The position numbers and the translations under genes are program-made. Below are positions 1 through 9,718 of a stretch of DNA of 64,000 nucleotides, piece after piece. Origin of the DNA: Planctomycetota bacterium (GTDB lineage: Bacteria; Planctomycetota; UBA8742; UBA2392). The notes under the pieces were generated by a model. It saw nothing but the letters and a program-made list of their open reading frames with translations, did not search any database and had not been told where the DNA came from. Each line of letters opens with the position of its first letter. The stretch's first letter is position 1. The DNA lies in assembly GCA_027493625.1 (NCBI GenBank), contig JAOSKM010000003.1, positions 62,001 to 126,000 on the forward strand, written 5' to 3'.

Positions 1-1032
1 CTTGCCCGTCTTTCCTTTGCCGCGCTGGCGCTGGCCGTGCTGGCCGGGGCGCTGGTGGGCGGCGCCTACATCGGCGCGCAGGCCGACCCGGTGGACAACC
101 CGAAATCGAACAACGAAGCCGGCACCGACCAGAAACTGCCCCAGGCGCGGCGCACGGCCTACGTCGACTTCCTGAGCCTGCTGAAGAAAGACCAGCCGCT
201 GGCGCGCAAACAGATCGAGATTGCGGAAGACGTCGATCTGACGATGGCCGAAATCGAGAAGCGCTGGGGCGAAGTCATCAAGGCGCAGGACGAAATCAAG
301 CGCACCCGGAACCCGGACAGCCGCGACTACCGCAAGGCAATGGAAACGCAGCTCGATGCCGCGCGCCGCATGTTCGAGGAAAAGCTGGATTACGAACAGC
401 GGTCGCTGGAGGACCTGCGCAATTTCGGCATCACGCGCTTCCGCGATCTCCGCAACCTCGCGACCGACGAGGCCAGGAAGCGCGGTTACAACGAGGTGCT
501 CAACATCGTGCGCGAGTTCAAGGACGTCGCAGCCCAGGAGGACAGCTTCCAGGCCCTGCAGCAGCAGCTGCTGATCAGCCCTGTGCTGTTCTATGAAGAG
601 AGCCACGACATCACCGAGGCGGTGCAGGCCGCCGCCGACAAGCTGTGGGGCAGCAACATCACCATGGTCAGCTACGCAGACGGCAAGGGCGGCGTCAGCT
701 ACACCGCCAAGGACGGCGCCGAGGCCGTGAAGCGCAACGCCGATGGTGAAATCGAGATCCGCCTCGGCCAGCAGGGCCGCTTCGGCATCCAGGTCCTCGA
801 GAAGGGCGAACCCGCCCAGGGCGCCGCGGCCGAAGTGCGCTGGAACAAGCGCGGGCTCGACACCGGCGAACTGAGCGAAAAGGGCGAGTACAAGTCGCCG
901 GCCGAGTTCCCGGTCGCGGGCGACACCTTCACGGTCACGGTACGCAGCAAGAAGGACCCGACGGTCAGCGAAGAAGTGACGATCCGCCTGCTGGACAAGG
1001 ACGGCAACCGCATGCCGCCCAAGGACAAGTAA
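1..1032 (+). CDS. Skp/OmpH-like periplasmic protein with C-terminal extension (5' partial)
   Basis: The reading frame is open from base 1, so the true start lies upstream of the window; the GTG at 37 is probably internal to the signal peptide. The first 30 residues are hydrophobic and end in an AQA-like cleavage site. About 170 charged, helical residues follow (rich in K, E, R), resembling the coiled arms of Skp/OmpH chaperones, which escort outer-membrane proteins across the periplasm. The remaining ~120 residues look like a small beta domain not found in classical Skp (~160 aa). The gene sits 22 bp before lpxD, the usual position of skp. The chaperone role is inferred from helix content and position, not from a specific motif. 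Confidence 0.6.
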   Translation, partial: LARLSFAALALAVLAGALVGGAYIGAQADPVDNPKSNNEAGTDQKLPQARRTAYVDFLSLLKKDQPLARKQIEIAEDVDLTMAEIEKRWGEVIKAQDEIKRTRNPDSRDYRKAMETQLDAARRMFEEKLDYEQRSLEDLRNFGITRFRDLRNLATDEARKRGYNEVLNIVREFKDVAAQEDSFQALQQQLLISPVLFYEESHDITEAVQAAADKLWGSNITMVSYADGKGGVSYTAKDGAEAVKRNADGEIEIRLGQQGRFGIQVLEKGEPAQGAAAEVRWNKRGLDTGELSEKGEYKSPAEFPVAGDTFTVTVRSKKDPTVSEEVTIRLLDKDGNRMPPKDK

Positions 1033-1054
1033 CGGGCAAACACGGGGGGCAGCC

Positions 1055-2173
1055 ATGAAGCTCAAGGACCTGGCGCAGGTGTGCGGCGGCAAGCTCGAGG
1101 GCGACGGCGAGCGCGAAATCGCTGACGTCGGGCGCGTTGACACCGCCACCCCCGAGCAGATCTGCTTCGTCACGGACAAGAAGTACCTGCCCCTGCTTGA
1201 AAAGGCCCGTCCCGGCGCGGTGATCGCCGCGCCCGGCATGGCGCTGCCCCAGGGCACGCCGGTGGTGCGCGCCGACGACCCCGACTTCGCCTTCAGCAAG
1301 GCCGTCACCGCCCTGCGCGGCGAGCCGATGCGCCCGCTGCCCGGGATATCCGAGCACACGGTGATCGGCGAGCACTTCGAGATGGGCGAAAACGCCAGCG
1401 TGGGCGCGTTCAGCTACATCGGCGCCGGCGTGAAGCTGGGCAAGAACGTGATCATCCACCCGCACTGCTACATCGGCGACGCGGTGACGATCGGCGACGA
1501 CAGCGTAATCCACCCCCACGTCACGATCCTGGAGCGCTGCAGCATCGGCAAACGCTGCACCCTGCACCCCGGCGTGCGCATCGGCGCTGACGGCTTCGGC
1601 TACCATTTCGTGCAGGGCAAGTTCGTGAAGGCGCCCCAGCGCGGCACCGTGGTGATCGAGGACGATGTCGAAATCGGCGCCAACGCCACCATCGACCGCG
1701 CGCGCTTTGACGTCACGCTGGTCAAGCGCGGCACCAAGATCGACAACATGGTGCAGATCGCGCACAACGTGCAGGTCGGCCAGAACTGCGTGATCGCCGC
1801 CCTCAGCGGCATCGCCGGCAGCGCCGTGCTGAAGGATTACGTGCAGCTCGGCGGCAACTCCGGCGTGGCCGACCACATCACCATCGGCATGGGCGCCAAG
1901 ATCGCCGCCAAGACCGGCGTGATGCAGGACGTCAACCCGGGCATGAAGATGGCGGGCCTGCCCGCCGACGAGGGCAAAGCCTTCATGCGCCGCGAAGCGG
2001 CCGTGCGCAAGCTTCCCGACCTGGTGAAGGAATTCCGCGAGCTGCAGGCACAGGTGGCAAAGCTGCAGGGCAAAGGCGGCTTCGAGCCCGTGGACGACGA
2101 GGCGGAAATCAACGAGCCCGAGCCCGGCACCGTAACCCGCTTCATCCGCAACCGCCCCAAGCCGGAAGAATAG
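1055..2173 (+). CDS. lpxD: UDP-3-O-acylglucosamine N-acyltransferase
   Basis: LpxD adds the N-linked hydroxyacyl chain to UDP-3-O-acyl-glucosamine in lipid A synthesis, in the cytoplasm. The 372-residue protein has an N-terminal uridine-binding domain (about 1-98), then hexapeptide repeats forming a left-handed beta-helix (about 100-320). The catalytic histidine is H237 in QIAHNVQVG, and the GADGFGY segment typical of LpxD is at 177-183. The C-terminal helix and acidic tail run from about 325. A G-rich ribosome site (GGGGGGCAGCC) precedes the ATG. The length is near that of E. coli LpxD (341) plus a tail. It follows the Skp-like gene by 22 bp and is probably cotranscribed with it. Confidence 0.96.
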   Translation: MKLKDLAQVCGGKLEGDGEREIADVGRVDTATPEQICFVTDKKYLPLLEKARPGAVIAAPGMALPQGTPVVRADDPDFAFSKAVTALRGEPMRPLPGISEHTVIGEHFEMGENASVGAFSYIGAGVKLGKNVIIHPHCYIGDAVTIGDDSVIHPHVTILERCSIGKRCTLHPGVRIGADGFGYHFVQGKFVKAPQRGTVVIEDDVEIGANATIDRARFDVTLVKRGTKIDNMVQIAHNVQVGQNCVIAALSGIAGSAVLKDYVQLGGNSGVADHITIGMGAKIAAKTGVMQDVNPGMKMAGLPADEGKAFMRREAAVRKLPDLVKEFRELQAQVAKLQGKGGFEPVDDEAEINEPEPGTVTRFIRNRPKPEE

Positions 2174-2190
2174 CCGGCGGCAGGCGCGAC

Positions 2191-3359
2191 TCAGGTCCCG
2201 TCGGGGTAGAACAGCTTGATGTAGGGATCGTAGATGAACTTCCGGTTGCGCGCTTGACCAGTGAACTCGCGCAGTATGCCGGCCTCGACCAGCTTTCCGA
2301 CGAGGTTGTTTGCCGCGGGATACGTCGTGCCCGTCCTGGCTTTCACATCGCCTACCGAAACGATTGGATTAGCATAGAGGTATTCAAGCACACGGTGGCC
2401 GTTTCCGGCAGCCCGCCCGAACTTCTCAACGATCTCCATTCGGTGGACTTCCCTCATCGCAATGATCTCCCGGGCGGTATGTGTGGCTTCCACACTTACC
2501 TCTTCCACACCCTTCAAGAAGAACATCAGCCAGCTTTCCCATGCACCGGTGTCTCTTACCGCTTGAAGGCGCTCGTAGTACTCTTGTCGATTCTTCTTGA
2601 AGAAGTGCGAGAGGTACAAGACAGGCTTCGTCAAAACGGCCTGTTCGCATAACAGGAACGTGATCAGCAGCCGCCCCACGCGCCCGTTGCCGTCCAGAAA
2701 CGGGTGGATCGATTCAAACTGAGCATGCACCATACCGATCTTAACCAGCAGCGGCAGGGTCGTGTCCTTGTGGATGAACGCCTCCAGCTGCGCGAGCTTG
2801 GCGGGCACTTCGTGCGGTGGCGGAGGCACAAATACGGCATCACGAATCGTACTCCCGCCCGGGCCAATCCAGTTCTGGGTTTTGCGCAACTCGCCCGGAG
2901 TGAGGTGATAACCGCGGACACCTTTCAACAGCCTCTCATGAATCTCGCGCACAAGACGAACTGAAACGGGAAGCTCCTTCAATCTCTCAATCCCGTAGTT
3001 CATCGCGTCGACGTAGTTGACGACTTCGTTCACGTCCTTCGGCTGGTCTGGCGACAGAATCTTTGCTTCGGCCGCCAGCACGTCCTGCAGCGAACTCTGC
3101 GTACCTTCAATCTGACTTGAAAGAACCGCTTCCTTGCGGACGTACATGAAGACGAAGAGATCAGGGTTAGGGAGTGTCAGGATCGATCCGTCGAGCCGCC
3201 CCAGCGACCGGTCCGCCTTGGACAGAAGCACCTGGAGTTCGAGTGAGAGATCGATAGGGGACTCGGGGGCAAGTCAGCTGGGATGAACGCGCTGTAACCC
3301 TCAAGTTGCTTGACATATCTTCCGCCGCGATGGGAATTGGAATTTTCGACAGAAGTCAT
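2191..3359 (-). pseudogene. Fic-family AMP-transferase, single-base frameshift
   Basis: Fic proteins transfer AMP (or another nucleotide part) to target hydroxyls. The motif HPFLDGNGRVGR is intact, as is an N-terminal autoinhibitory motif, SSQIEG, of the [S/T]xxxE[G/N] type, so this would be a class II Fic protein. A winged-helix-like C-terminal region (about the last 70 residues) follows. The longest open frame starts at a GTG at 3231, but the usual Fic N-terminus (GRYVKQLEGYSAFIPADLPP) lies in another frame upstream, from an ATG at 3359. One extra C in the C-run at 3257-3260 (minus strand) would join the two frames as ...SPPIDLSLELQ. This is either a real mutation or a sequencing error. The gene lies on the opposite strand, splitting lpxD from lpxC. 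Confidence 0.85.
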
Positions 3360-3590
3360 CCACGCTACCTTACACACAACGGGCTGATGCGCGCTTATTA
3401 AAGCCAGACTTTATCATGGGGGCTTACGCACTCCATAGTAAAACGTGGGTTGAATAGCGTGAGGCCACTGCAATAGCTGCAAAGGCCCTCAAAAACACAT
3501 CGTGAACAGACCTCGAATCCACCCCAGCCGGCGAAATCCATCTGATTGCTTCGGGTTGGCGAGCAGGTTGTCAGCAGGCATATTGGCCGC

Positions 3591-4427
3591 ATGAAACAGA
3601 CCACGCTTGCCAAGGCCGTCTCGATGACCGGTACCAGCCTGCATGAGGGGCACCCGGTTACGCTTACCTTGAAACCCGCGACGGCCGGCAGCGGCATCAC
3701 CATCCTGCGCACGGATCGCGGCGGCGCGCAGGTGCACGTTCACCCCCGCAACATCCAGGAGATCCAGCGCCGCACACTGCTGATGGAAAACGGCGTCGAG
3801 GTCCACACCGTTGAGCACGTGCTGGCCGCCCTTTACGGCCTCGGCATAGACAACGCTGTGCTTGAACTGTCGGCCCCCGAGCCCCCGGCCGGCGACGGCA
3901 GCAGCAAGGCGTTCGTCGAGCTGGTGCGCGAAGCCGGCATCGTTGAGCTCGAAGCCGAGCGCCCCGAGTTCACGCCCACGGAAACCATCGAGGTCGGCGA
4001 CGGCAAAGTCTCCATCAAGGTGGAACCGAACGACAGCGGCCTGGTCGTGAACTACACGCTGGATTACGGCGTGCCGTTCATGCCGCGCACCACGGTCGAG
4101 TTCGCCGTCACGCCCGAAAGCTTCGAGCAACAGATCGGACCCGCCCGCACCTTCTGCCTGGAGGCCGAGGCCAAGGCCCTGCAGGCCATGGGCTTCGGCA
4201 AGGGCGCCAACACCCGGAACACCCTGGTGGTCAGCCCGCAGGGCCCGCTGGAAAACACCCTGCGTTTTGAAGACGAATACGCCCGCCACAAGCTGCTTGA
4301 CGTGATCGGCGACCTGGCCGTCACCGGCCTGCGCCTGAACGCTAAAGTCACGGCCGTGAAATCCGGCCACAGCCAGAACCAGCAGATCGCCAAGGCGCTG
4401 CGCAAGCAGTACGAGGAAACCAGATGA
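3591..4427 (+). CDS. lpxC: UDP-3-O-acyl-N-acetylglucosamine deacetylase
   Basis: LpxC is the zinc deacetylase that commits UDP-acyl-GlcNAc to lipid A. The start at 3591 (MKQTTLAKAV) matches the usual LpxC N-terminus; an earlier in-frame start at 3546 would add 15 atypical residues. The zinc ligands are visible: H76 in HTVEH, and H233 and D237 in RHKLLDVIGD. The catalytic H260 is in SGHSQN, and E75 also lies in HTVEH. The length of 278 aa is slightly short but complete. In some PVC bacteria LpxC is fused to FabZ; here the two are separate, and the stop overlaps the fabZ start (ATGA), so they are translationally coupled. Confidence 0.97.
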   Translation: MKQTTLAKAVSMTGTSLHEGHPVTLTLKPATAGSGITILRTDRGGAQVHVHPRNIQEIQRRTLLMENGVEVHTVEHVLAALYGLGIDNAVLELSAPEPPAGDGSSKAFVELVREAGIVELEAERPEFTPTETIEVGDGKVSIKVEPNDSGLVVNYTLDYGVPFMPRTTVEFAVTPESFEQQIGPARTFCLEAEAKALQAMGFGKGANTRNTLVVSPQGPLENTLRFEDEYARHKLLDVIGDLAVTGLRLNAKVTAVKSGHSQNQQIAKALRKQYEETR

Positions 4428-4888
4428 ACGACTCACCCGCCGAGAATCTTGGGCCGCTCGACATCCAGGGCGTGCTGAACATCGCGCCGCACCGCTACCC
4501 GTTCCTGATGGTGGACCGGGTCATCGAGCGCACGGCCAACAAGGCCGTCGGCATCAAGAACGTCACCTTCAATGAACCCTGCTTCATGGGCCACTTCCCC
4601 GGCCGTCCGGTGTTCCCGGGCGTGCTGATGCTGGAAGCCATTGCACAGGTGGGCGGGCTGCTGGTGCTGGGCCGCTCCGAGAACATGGGCAAGCTCGCGT
4701 TCTTCACCGGAGCAGACGAAGTCAGCTGGCGGCGCATGGTGGTGCCCGGCGACCAGATCCGCATCGAGGCCGAGCTGCTGAAAGAACGCCGCGGCCTGTG
4801 CGTGGTGAAGGGCGTGGCCACCGTCGAGGGTGAGCTGGCCTGCGAGGCCACCGTGAAGTTCATGGTCACCGAAGAGCGCGCGAAGTAG
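4424..4888 (+). CDS. fabZ: 3-hydroxyacyl-ACP dehydratase
   Basis: FabZ dehydrates 3-hydroxyacyl-ACP in fatty-acid elongation and so competes with LpxA/LpxD for the same acyl donors, which explains its coupling with lpxC. The 154-residue hot-dog-fold protein has the usual PHRYPFLMVDRV segment and the active-site pair H57 (GHFPGRPVFPG) and E71 (LEAIAQVGG). It starts on the ATGA overlap with lpxC. The length is normal for the family. Confidence 0.97.
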   Translation: MNDSPAENLGPLDIQGVLNIAPHRYPFLMVDRVIERTANKAVGIKNVTFNEPCFMGHFPGRPVFPGVLMLEAIAQVGGLLVLGRSENMGKLAFFTGADEVSWRRMVVPGDQIRIEAELLKERRGLCVVKGVATVEGELACEATVKFMVTEERAK

Positions 4889-4964
4889 ACCCGGGCGGTT
4901 CATATCCCGGCCCGGCTTGCTATCTTGGCGCCGTACGCAGGGCGGCGTTACGCAGGAGCATCCG

Positions 4965-6191
4965 ATGGATCGCTCACGTCGAAGTTTCCTTCATGCCGGT
5001 GCGCTGGCGGGTTTGCTCGCCGGTTGCTCGGGCGGGGGCTCAAACAACGCCGCGCCGGCCGCCAACGCCCCGTCGAACGAACCCGCCGGCAACTCCACGC
5101 CGGAGCCCAAACCGGCCGTGCTGGACCCGACCGACCACCGCGGCCTGCTGATCGGCCCGGGCGGGCGCACGCGCGACGGCCAGAAAGAGAACTGGCTGTC
5201 GTTCGTGGACCTCGACCGCATCGAGCAGTACGCAAGCGGCGCGCTGGCGCCGGCGCTGCTGCCGATCACGTTCCCCGGCCACGCCGTGGTGCCGCATCCC
5301 GTTGAGCGCCACCGCGCCGGCATATTCGAGAAGTGGGGCCCCGGCGCCTGCGAAGTGGACATGCGCGCTATGACCGTGCTGCGCCAGATCGAGACCGTGC
5401 CGGAGCGCGAGTTCTACGGCCACGCGGCCTGGTCGAAAGACGGCAGCCTGCTCTATGCCGTGGAAAGCACCAAGCGCAGCCTGGGCGCCTACGACGGCGT
5501 GATCGCCGTTCGCGACTGGCAGAGCATGCGGATTCTCGGCGAGTTCCCGACATTCGGCAAGTCGCCCCACGACTGCCACATCCTGGATGACGGCAAGACC
5601 CTGGCCATCACCAACGGCGGCGGCGGCCCCGACGAAGACAACGCCTGCGTCACCTTCGTCGACATCGCCTCGGAGAAGCTGCTGGAAAGCGTGCCGATCG
5701 CCGGCCTGATGGCCGGGCACCTGGCCATCTCGGCGCGCTCCAGCAAGGGCGATTTGGCCGTCGGCTCAACGCCGCACAGCCCGCCAGGCAGCGGGCCCGA
5801 AGGCTTCAAGACCGTGCCCGGCGGACTGACCCTGCGGGCAAGCGGCGGCCAGGCCGTAACCATGAGCGAGCCGGCAGACGTCACGAACAAGATGCTGGGC
5901 GAAACCCTCAGCCTGATCATCCAGGAAGAACTCGGCGTGGTGGGAGCAACCAACCCGGCCGGCAACATCGTCACGTTCTGGGACATCAAGCAGGGCAAGC
6001 ACCTGAAGAGCTTCGAGCTGCCAATGGCGCGGGGCATCGCGCTGACCCTGGACAAGCGCTGCTTCGTGGTGAGCTACGCCTCGAACTCGAGCATCGTGCT
6101 GATCCGTGCCGCAGACCTGGTTGAGATCGAGGCCAGCCGCTTCAAGCCGTCCGGCATTGCGGGCTCCCACGCCATCGTCTATGAGTTGTGA
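4965..6191 (+). CDS. Tat-exported DUF1513-type beta-propeller lipoprotein (copy 1)
   Basis: The start at 4965 is chosen because a good ribosome site (AGGAG) lies 8 bp upstream and the protein then opens with a twin-arginine motif (SRRSFL), a hydrophobic stretch and a lipobox (LLAGC). It is therefore probably exported folded and lipid-anchored. A low-complexity N/P/A linker follows, then about 340 residues matching the DUF1513 pattern: REFYGHAAWSKDG, LLYAVE, GEFPTFGKSPHDCHI and ITNGGG. DUF1513 proteins are predicted beta-propellers, often found near iron-uptake lipoproteins; their function is not established. A paralogue lies at 11292-12494. The gene occupies the place where lpxA would be expected after fabZ. 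Confidence 0.8.
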   Translation: MDRSRRSFLHAGALAGLLAGCSGGGSNNAAPAANAPSNEPAGNSTPEPKPAVLDPTDHRGLLIGPGGRTRDGQKENWLSFVDLDRIEQYASGALAPALLPITFPGHAVVPHPVERHRAGIFEKWGPGACEVDMRAMTVLRQIETVPEREFYGHAAWSKDGSLLYAVESTKRSLGAYDGVIAVRDWQSMRILGEFPTFGKSPHDCHILDDGKTLAITNGGGGPDEDNACVTFVDIASEKLLESVPIAGLMAGHLAISARSSKGDLAVGSTPHSPPGSGPEGFKTVPGGLTLRASGGQAVTMSEPADVTNKMLGETLSLIIQEELGVVGATNPAGNIVTFWDIKQGKHLKSFELPMARGIALTLDKRCFVVSYASNSSIVLIRAADLVEIEASRFKPSGIAGSHAIVYEL

Positions 6192-6218
6192 ACAGATCGT
6201 CCGCAGACTGTCAGAAAC

Positions 6219-6247
6219 TTGCTAAGGACCGGCCACCCGGATACAAC
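6219..6247 (+). promoter_or_regulatory. Candidate sigma70-type promoter
   Basis: TTGCTA, a 17-bp spacer and TACAAC lie 29 bp before the GTG start of the Gfo/Idh gene, just after the DUF1513 stop. The match is by eye only. Confidence 0.4.
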
Positions 6248-6275
6248 CTAGGCACTACTAACCAGGAGCACCGCA

Positions 6276-7319
6276 GTGGCACAGCCAGAACGCGTGAAGA
6301 TTGCCGTGATCGGCGTCGGGCACCTCGGCAAGAACCACGCACGCGTGTTGAAAGAGCTGCCCGCGGCCGAGCTGGTGGCCGTGGTGGACAGCGACCCCAA
6401 GAAGGCCGGCGAAATCGCGGAGCGTTTCCACACCGAGGCGCTGACCGACTACAAGCAGCTGAAGGGGCGGGTGGACGCGGTAACCATCGTCGTACCCACG
6501 CGCCATCACTACGAGGTGGCAAGCTGGGCCTTCGAGAACGGGCTGCACGCCCTGGTCGAGAAGCCGATGGCCTACACCATCGACGAGTGCCACAAGCTGA
6601 ACGAGCTCGCCAAGAAGCACAAGCGCATCCTGCAGGTCGGGCACATCGAGCGCTTCAACCCCGCTCTGTCCAGCATCCGTAACGCCATCAACACCGTGGC
6701 CTTCATCGAGGCCGACCGCCTGTCACCCTACCCGTTCCGTTCCACGGACGTCGGCGTGGTGATGGACGTGATGATCCACGACCTGGATATCATCCTCAGC
6801 ATCGTGGGCAGCGAGGTGGAGGACATCCAGGCCGTCTGCACGCCGGTGCTGTCGAAGCGCCACGAAGACATTGCCAGTGTGCGCCTTACCTTCAAGAACG
6901 GCAGCGTGGCAAATATCACGGCCAGCCGCATCAGCGACAAGAGCGTGCGCAAGATGCGCATCTTCTGCGCCGACCGTTACCTGAACCTGGACTTCGCCGG
7001 CAAGCAGGCCTGGATCTACAGCAAGACGCCCAAGCTGGACCAGGAGGACTTCCACGTCGAGAACGTGGACATCAGCGGCATCGACGACCTGATGCAGTTC
7101 GTGTTCAACGACCTGATCCGCGTCGAGCAGGTGGTGATCGGCGAGGAAGAACCATTAAAGGAAGAGCTGAAGCACTTCATCCACGCAGTAAAGACCGGCG
7201 AGCGCCCGAAAGTCGGTGGTGAAGAGGGTCTTGCGGCCATCCAGCTGGCGCACGACATCCTGGCCGCGGCGCGCGAGCACTACAACAAGCATGTGCCTGA
7301 AGAACATCGCCGTTGGTAG
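6276..7319 (+). CDS. Gfo/Idh/MocA-family NAD(P)-dependent oxidoreductase
   Basis: This 347-residue protein has an N-terminal Rossmann fold (IAVIGVGHLGKNHA, residues 9-22), the EKPMA motif of the family (about 94-98) and a C-terminal alpha/beta dimer domain. A GTG start is used, with AGGAG 7 bp upstream. Gfo/Idh genes often sit in lipid A clusters beside lpxA/lpxB; some, such as GnnA, oxidise UDP-GlcNAc at C3 for the 2,3-diamino sugar of lipid A. Position suggests an envelope-sugar role, but no gnnB-like aminotransferase is present here, so the substrate is unknown. Confidence 0.85.
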   Translation: MAQPERVKIAVIGVGHLGKNHARVLKELPAAELVAVVDSDPKKAGEIAERFHTEALTDYKQLKGRVDAVTIVVPTRHHYEVASWAFENGLHALVEKPMAYTIDECHKLNELAKKHKRILQVGHIERFNPALSSIRNAINTVAFIEADRLSPYPFRSTDVGVVMDVMIHDLDIILSIVGSEVEDIQAVCTPVLSKRHEDIASVRLTFKNGSVANITASRISDKSVRKMRIFCADRYLNLDFAGKQAWIYSKTPKLDQEDFHVENVDISGIDDLMQFVFNDLIRVEQVVIGEEEPLKEELKHFIHAVKTGERPKVGGEEGLAAIQLAHDILAAAREHYNKHVPEEHRRW

Positions 7320-7353
7320 TGATTTTCCGCAGGAATTCATTCAGTCGTTACTG

Positions 7354-7381
7354 AAAATCGCCCCGCCGGGGCGATTTTTGT
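7354..7381 (+). terminator. Intrinsic terminator
   Basis: An 11-bp perfect stem (AAAATCGCCCC / GGGGCGATTTT) with a 3-base loop runs into a T tract. It closes the envelope cluster 35 bp after the Gfo/Idh stop. Confidence 0.9.
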
Positions 7382-7447
7382 TCCCAAACGGTACCGCAGC
7401 GGGACCGGTTACACCGCCGGGAATGTTACGCGTCCCGCCGAGCTTCG

Positions 7448-7476
7448 TTACCCTTTCGAAACCGTGCGCATATACT
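7448..7476 (+). promoter_or_regulatory. Candidate promoter for the first vWA gene
   Basis: TTACCC, a 17-bp spacer and TATACT lie about 150 bp before the ATG at 7626. The rest of 7382-7625 shows no gene. The long 5' leader could hold regulation, but I see no defined structure. Confidence 0.4.
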
Positions 7477-7625
7477 AATGCTGTACAACCACTTACGCGT
7501 GTAACCCTGACGCCGGTGACGCGACCGTTGCAAGTTCAACACGCTGCCAGGGATTTGGCACAACCCCTGCTCTTGTGCAGTGTTTCCTGGGCAGTATCCC
7601 AAACCCAAACTTCGGGAGATTCAAG

Positions 7626-8452
7626 ATGCGCAAGATCATCGCGAGCATGGCCTGCCTCGCCTTCGTCTTCTGCGCGGCCGGCGTCGCGGCCCAGAGCACC
7701 GGGACCTCGACGCTTTCCAGCAAAGACGCGAACAAGAAAGAAGCCCACGACCGTCCGATCGGCGGCGTGAACATCAAGCTGCCGCCCCCGGCGGCCAGCA
7801 CCACCCCGCCGTCCGAGCCGCCTCCGCCTCCCCCGGCTCCGCCGGCGCCCGCGCCTCCCAGCGAGGGCGAAGACCTGCCGCCGATGGAGACGCCCCCGAC
7901 CCGCCGCCGCCCGAAGATCCGCCCACCTATTACGGTGAGCCTGTGCAGGGCAAGTTCGCCTTCGTGCTGGACGCCTCTGGTTCGATGTACGGTTCACGTA
8001 TCGCCACCGTGCGCGCCGAGACCACCGCTACCATCGCGGACCTGACCGAAGACGACGAGTTCGACTGCGTGGCCTTCGGCGACCAGTTCGGCAGCGCCCA
8101 GCAGTACAGCAACTTCCTGTGGGGCACCCTGCTGCCCGCCACGGACGGCAACAAGGGTACTGCCACCACCTGGGTCAACGGTTCCGCGACCAACCCCGGC
8201 GGCGGCACGCCCAGCTACGCCTGCCTCAAGAAGAGCTGCCAGGTCTACCCGGCTGACCTGGACAAGATGTTCTTCCTGTCGGACGGCTACCCCAACACCA
8301 GCGGCTCAGCCAGCCAGATCCTGGCCGACTTCCCGGGCTGGTGGACGAAGTTCACCGACTGCGAACTGATCTGCATCTGCATCGGCGGCGGTGGCGCCAG
8401 CTTCATGCAGCAGCTCGCGGCCCTGGCCGGCGGCACCTACGTCGCGGCCTAG
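7626..8452 (+). CDS. Secreted von Willebrand factor A protein, copy 1 (needs -1 frameshift)
   Basis: The ATG at 7626 follows a GGGAGA ribosome site. Frame 1 encodes a signal peptide (MRKIIASMACLAFVFC...AQS), then about 60 polar and proline-rich residues. Near the C-run at 7893-7897 the sensible protein moves to the -1 frame: a Pro-rich stretch, YYGEPVQGKF and a vWA domain with the MIDAS motif DASGS and a later SDGYPN. The vWA frame ends at 8452. Total length would be about 275 aa. It is tandemly duplicated with the gene at 8836, which breaks at the same place. Either programmed slippage or a missing C explains it. vWA domains bind proteins or metal ions; the target is unknown. Confidence 0.75.
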
Positions 8453-8835
8453 GCAACGGAACAACCTTGTGAACCGACCAGACCAGTCGGAACGCTTGGA
8501 GGAGAGGGGGAGCCGCAAGGCTCCCCCAGGCATTTAAGCCCTGCCCACGGACGTAACTTCGTGCGGAGTGGTAACGGCCGACCAGGCGCCGCAGTGCAGG
8601 TCCGTTACGCCCGGGTTCCCGCACGGTATCAGCACTACCACCTGCCGCAGTAGTGTCACCGCATCGGAAACACGCAAAACAGGCAAAGCGTTCGTAAACC
8701 GTTTCATGTCAGCTGCTTACGCGCAGGCCAAGTGTCTGGCGGACAATTTTCGTGACAAAGCGGGAATTGGCACGGCAAGTGCAAAATAACTGGCAGGTTT
8801 CACCCACTTCGAAATCAGGAACTGAGGAGCTACTG
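8453..8835. other. Intergenic region between vWA copies
   Basis: The region holds the terminator at 8506-8527 and, at 8747-8759, the sequence TTTTCGTGACAAA. That resembles sites upstream of the two XRE-TPR regulator genes. I see no gene here. Confidence 0.5.
8506..8527 (+). terminator. Stem-loop terminator after vWA copy 1
   Basis: GGGGGAGCC, a GCAA loop and GGCTCCCCC form a perfect stem 54 bp after the stop. The same hairpin follows copy 2. It has no strong T tract, but its duplication with the gene supports a role. Confidence 0.65.
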
Positions 8836-9662
8836 ATGCGCAAGTTACTCGCAGGCATGGCTTGTCTTGCCTTCGTGTTCTGCGCCGGGACGCTCGGGGC
8901 CCAGAGCACGGGGACCTCGACGCTGACCAGCAAAGACGCGAACAAGAAAGAAGCCCACGACCGCCCGATCGGCGGCGTGAACATCAAGCTGCCGCCCCCG
9001 GCGGCCAGCACCACGCCACCGTCTGAGCCGCCGCCGCCGCCGCCCGCGCCGCCGGCGCCGACTCCGCCCAGCGAAGGCGAAGACCTTCCGCCGATGGAGA
9101 CGCCCCCGACCCGCCCCCGCCCGAAGATCCGCCCACCTACTACGGTGAGCCGGTGCAGGGCAAGTTCGTCTTCGTGCTGGATGCTTCCGGCTCGATGTAC
9201 GGATCGCGCATCGCAACCCTGCGCGCCGAAACCACCGCGACCATCGCCGACCTGACCGAGGACGACGAGTTCGACTGCGCGGCCTACGGCGGCCAGTTCC
9301 CCTCGACCCAGAACTACACCGTGTTCCTGTGGGGCACGCTGCTGCCTGCCACGGACGGCAACAAGGGCAGCGCAACCACCTGGGTGAACGGTTCCAGCAC
9401 CAACCCGGGCGGCATGACGCCCAGCTACGCCTGCCTGCAGAAGTGCTGCCAGGTCTACCCGTCTGACCTGGACAAGTTCTTCTTCATCACCGACGGATAT
9501 CCCAACATCACCGGCTCGTCCAGCCAGATCCTGGCGGACTTCCCGGGATGGTGGGCCAAGTTCGAAGACTGCGAACTGATCTGCGTCTGCATCGGCGGCG
9601 GTGGCGCCAGCTTCATGCAGCAGCTCGCGGCCCTGGCCGGCGGAACCTACGTCGCGGCCTAG
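8836..9662 (+). CDS. Secreted von Willebrand factor A protein, copy 2 (needs -1 frameshift)
   Basis: The ATG at 8836 follows GAGGAG. The signal peptide and Pro-rich region (MRKLLAGMACLAFVFC...) are in frame with the ATG until about 9100. The vWA domain (GKFVFVLDASGSMYGS, TDGYPN) lies in the -1 frame and ends at 9662. The break falls at the same GAGACGCCCCCGACC sequence as in copy 1 (C-run 9103-9107). Third-position differences from copy 1 follow one frame before the break and the other after it, so both halves have been kept as coding sequence. Cysteine pairs near CCQVY and CELICVC may form disulfides outside the cytoplasm. Confidence 0.75.
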
Positions 9663-9696
9663 TCGCAAGAAGTCTGTCACAAAGCTTGGAGGAAAT

Positions 9697-9718
9697 GGGG
9701 GAGCCGCAAGGCTCCCCC
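9697..9718 (+). terminator. Stem-loop terminator after vWA copy 2
   Basis: The same GGGGGAGCC-GCAA-GGCTCCCCC hairpin as after copy 1. Confidence 0.65.
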
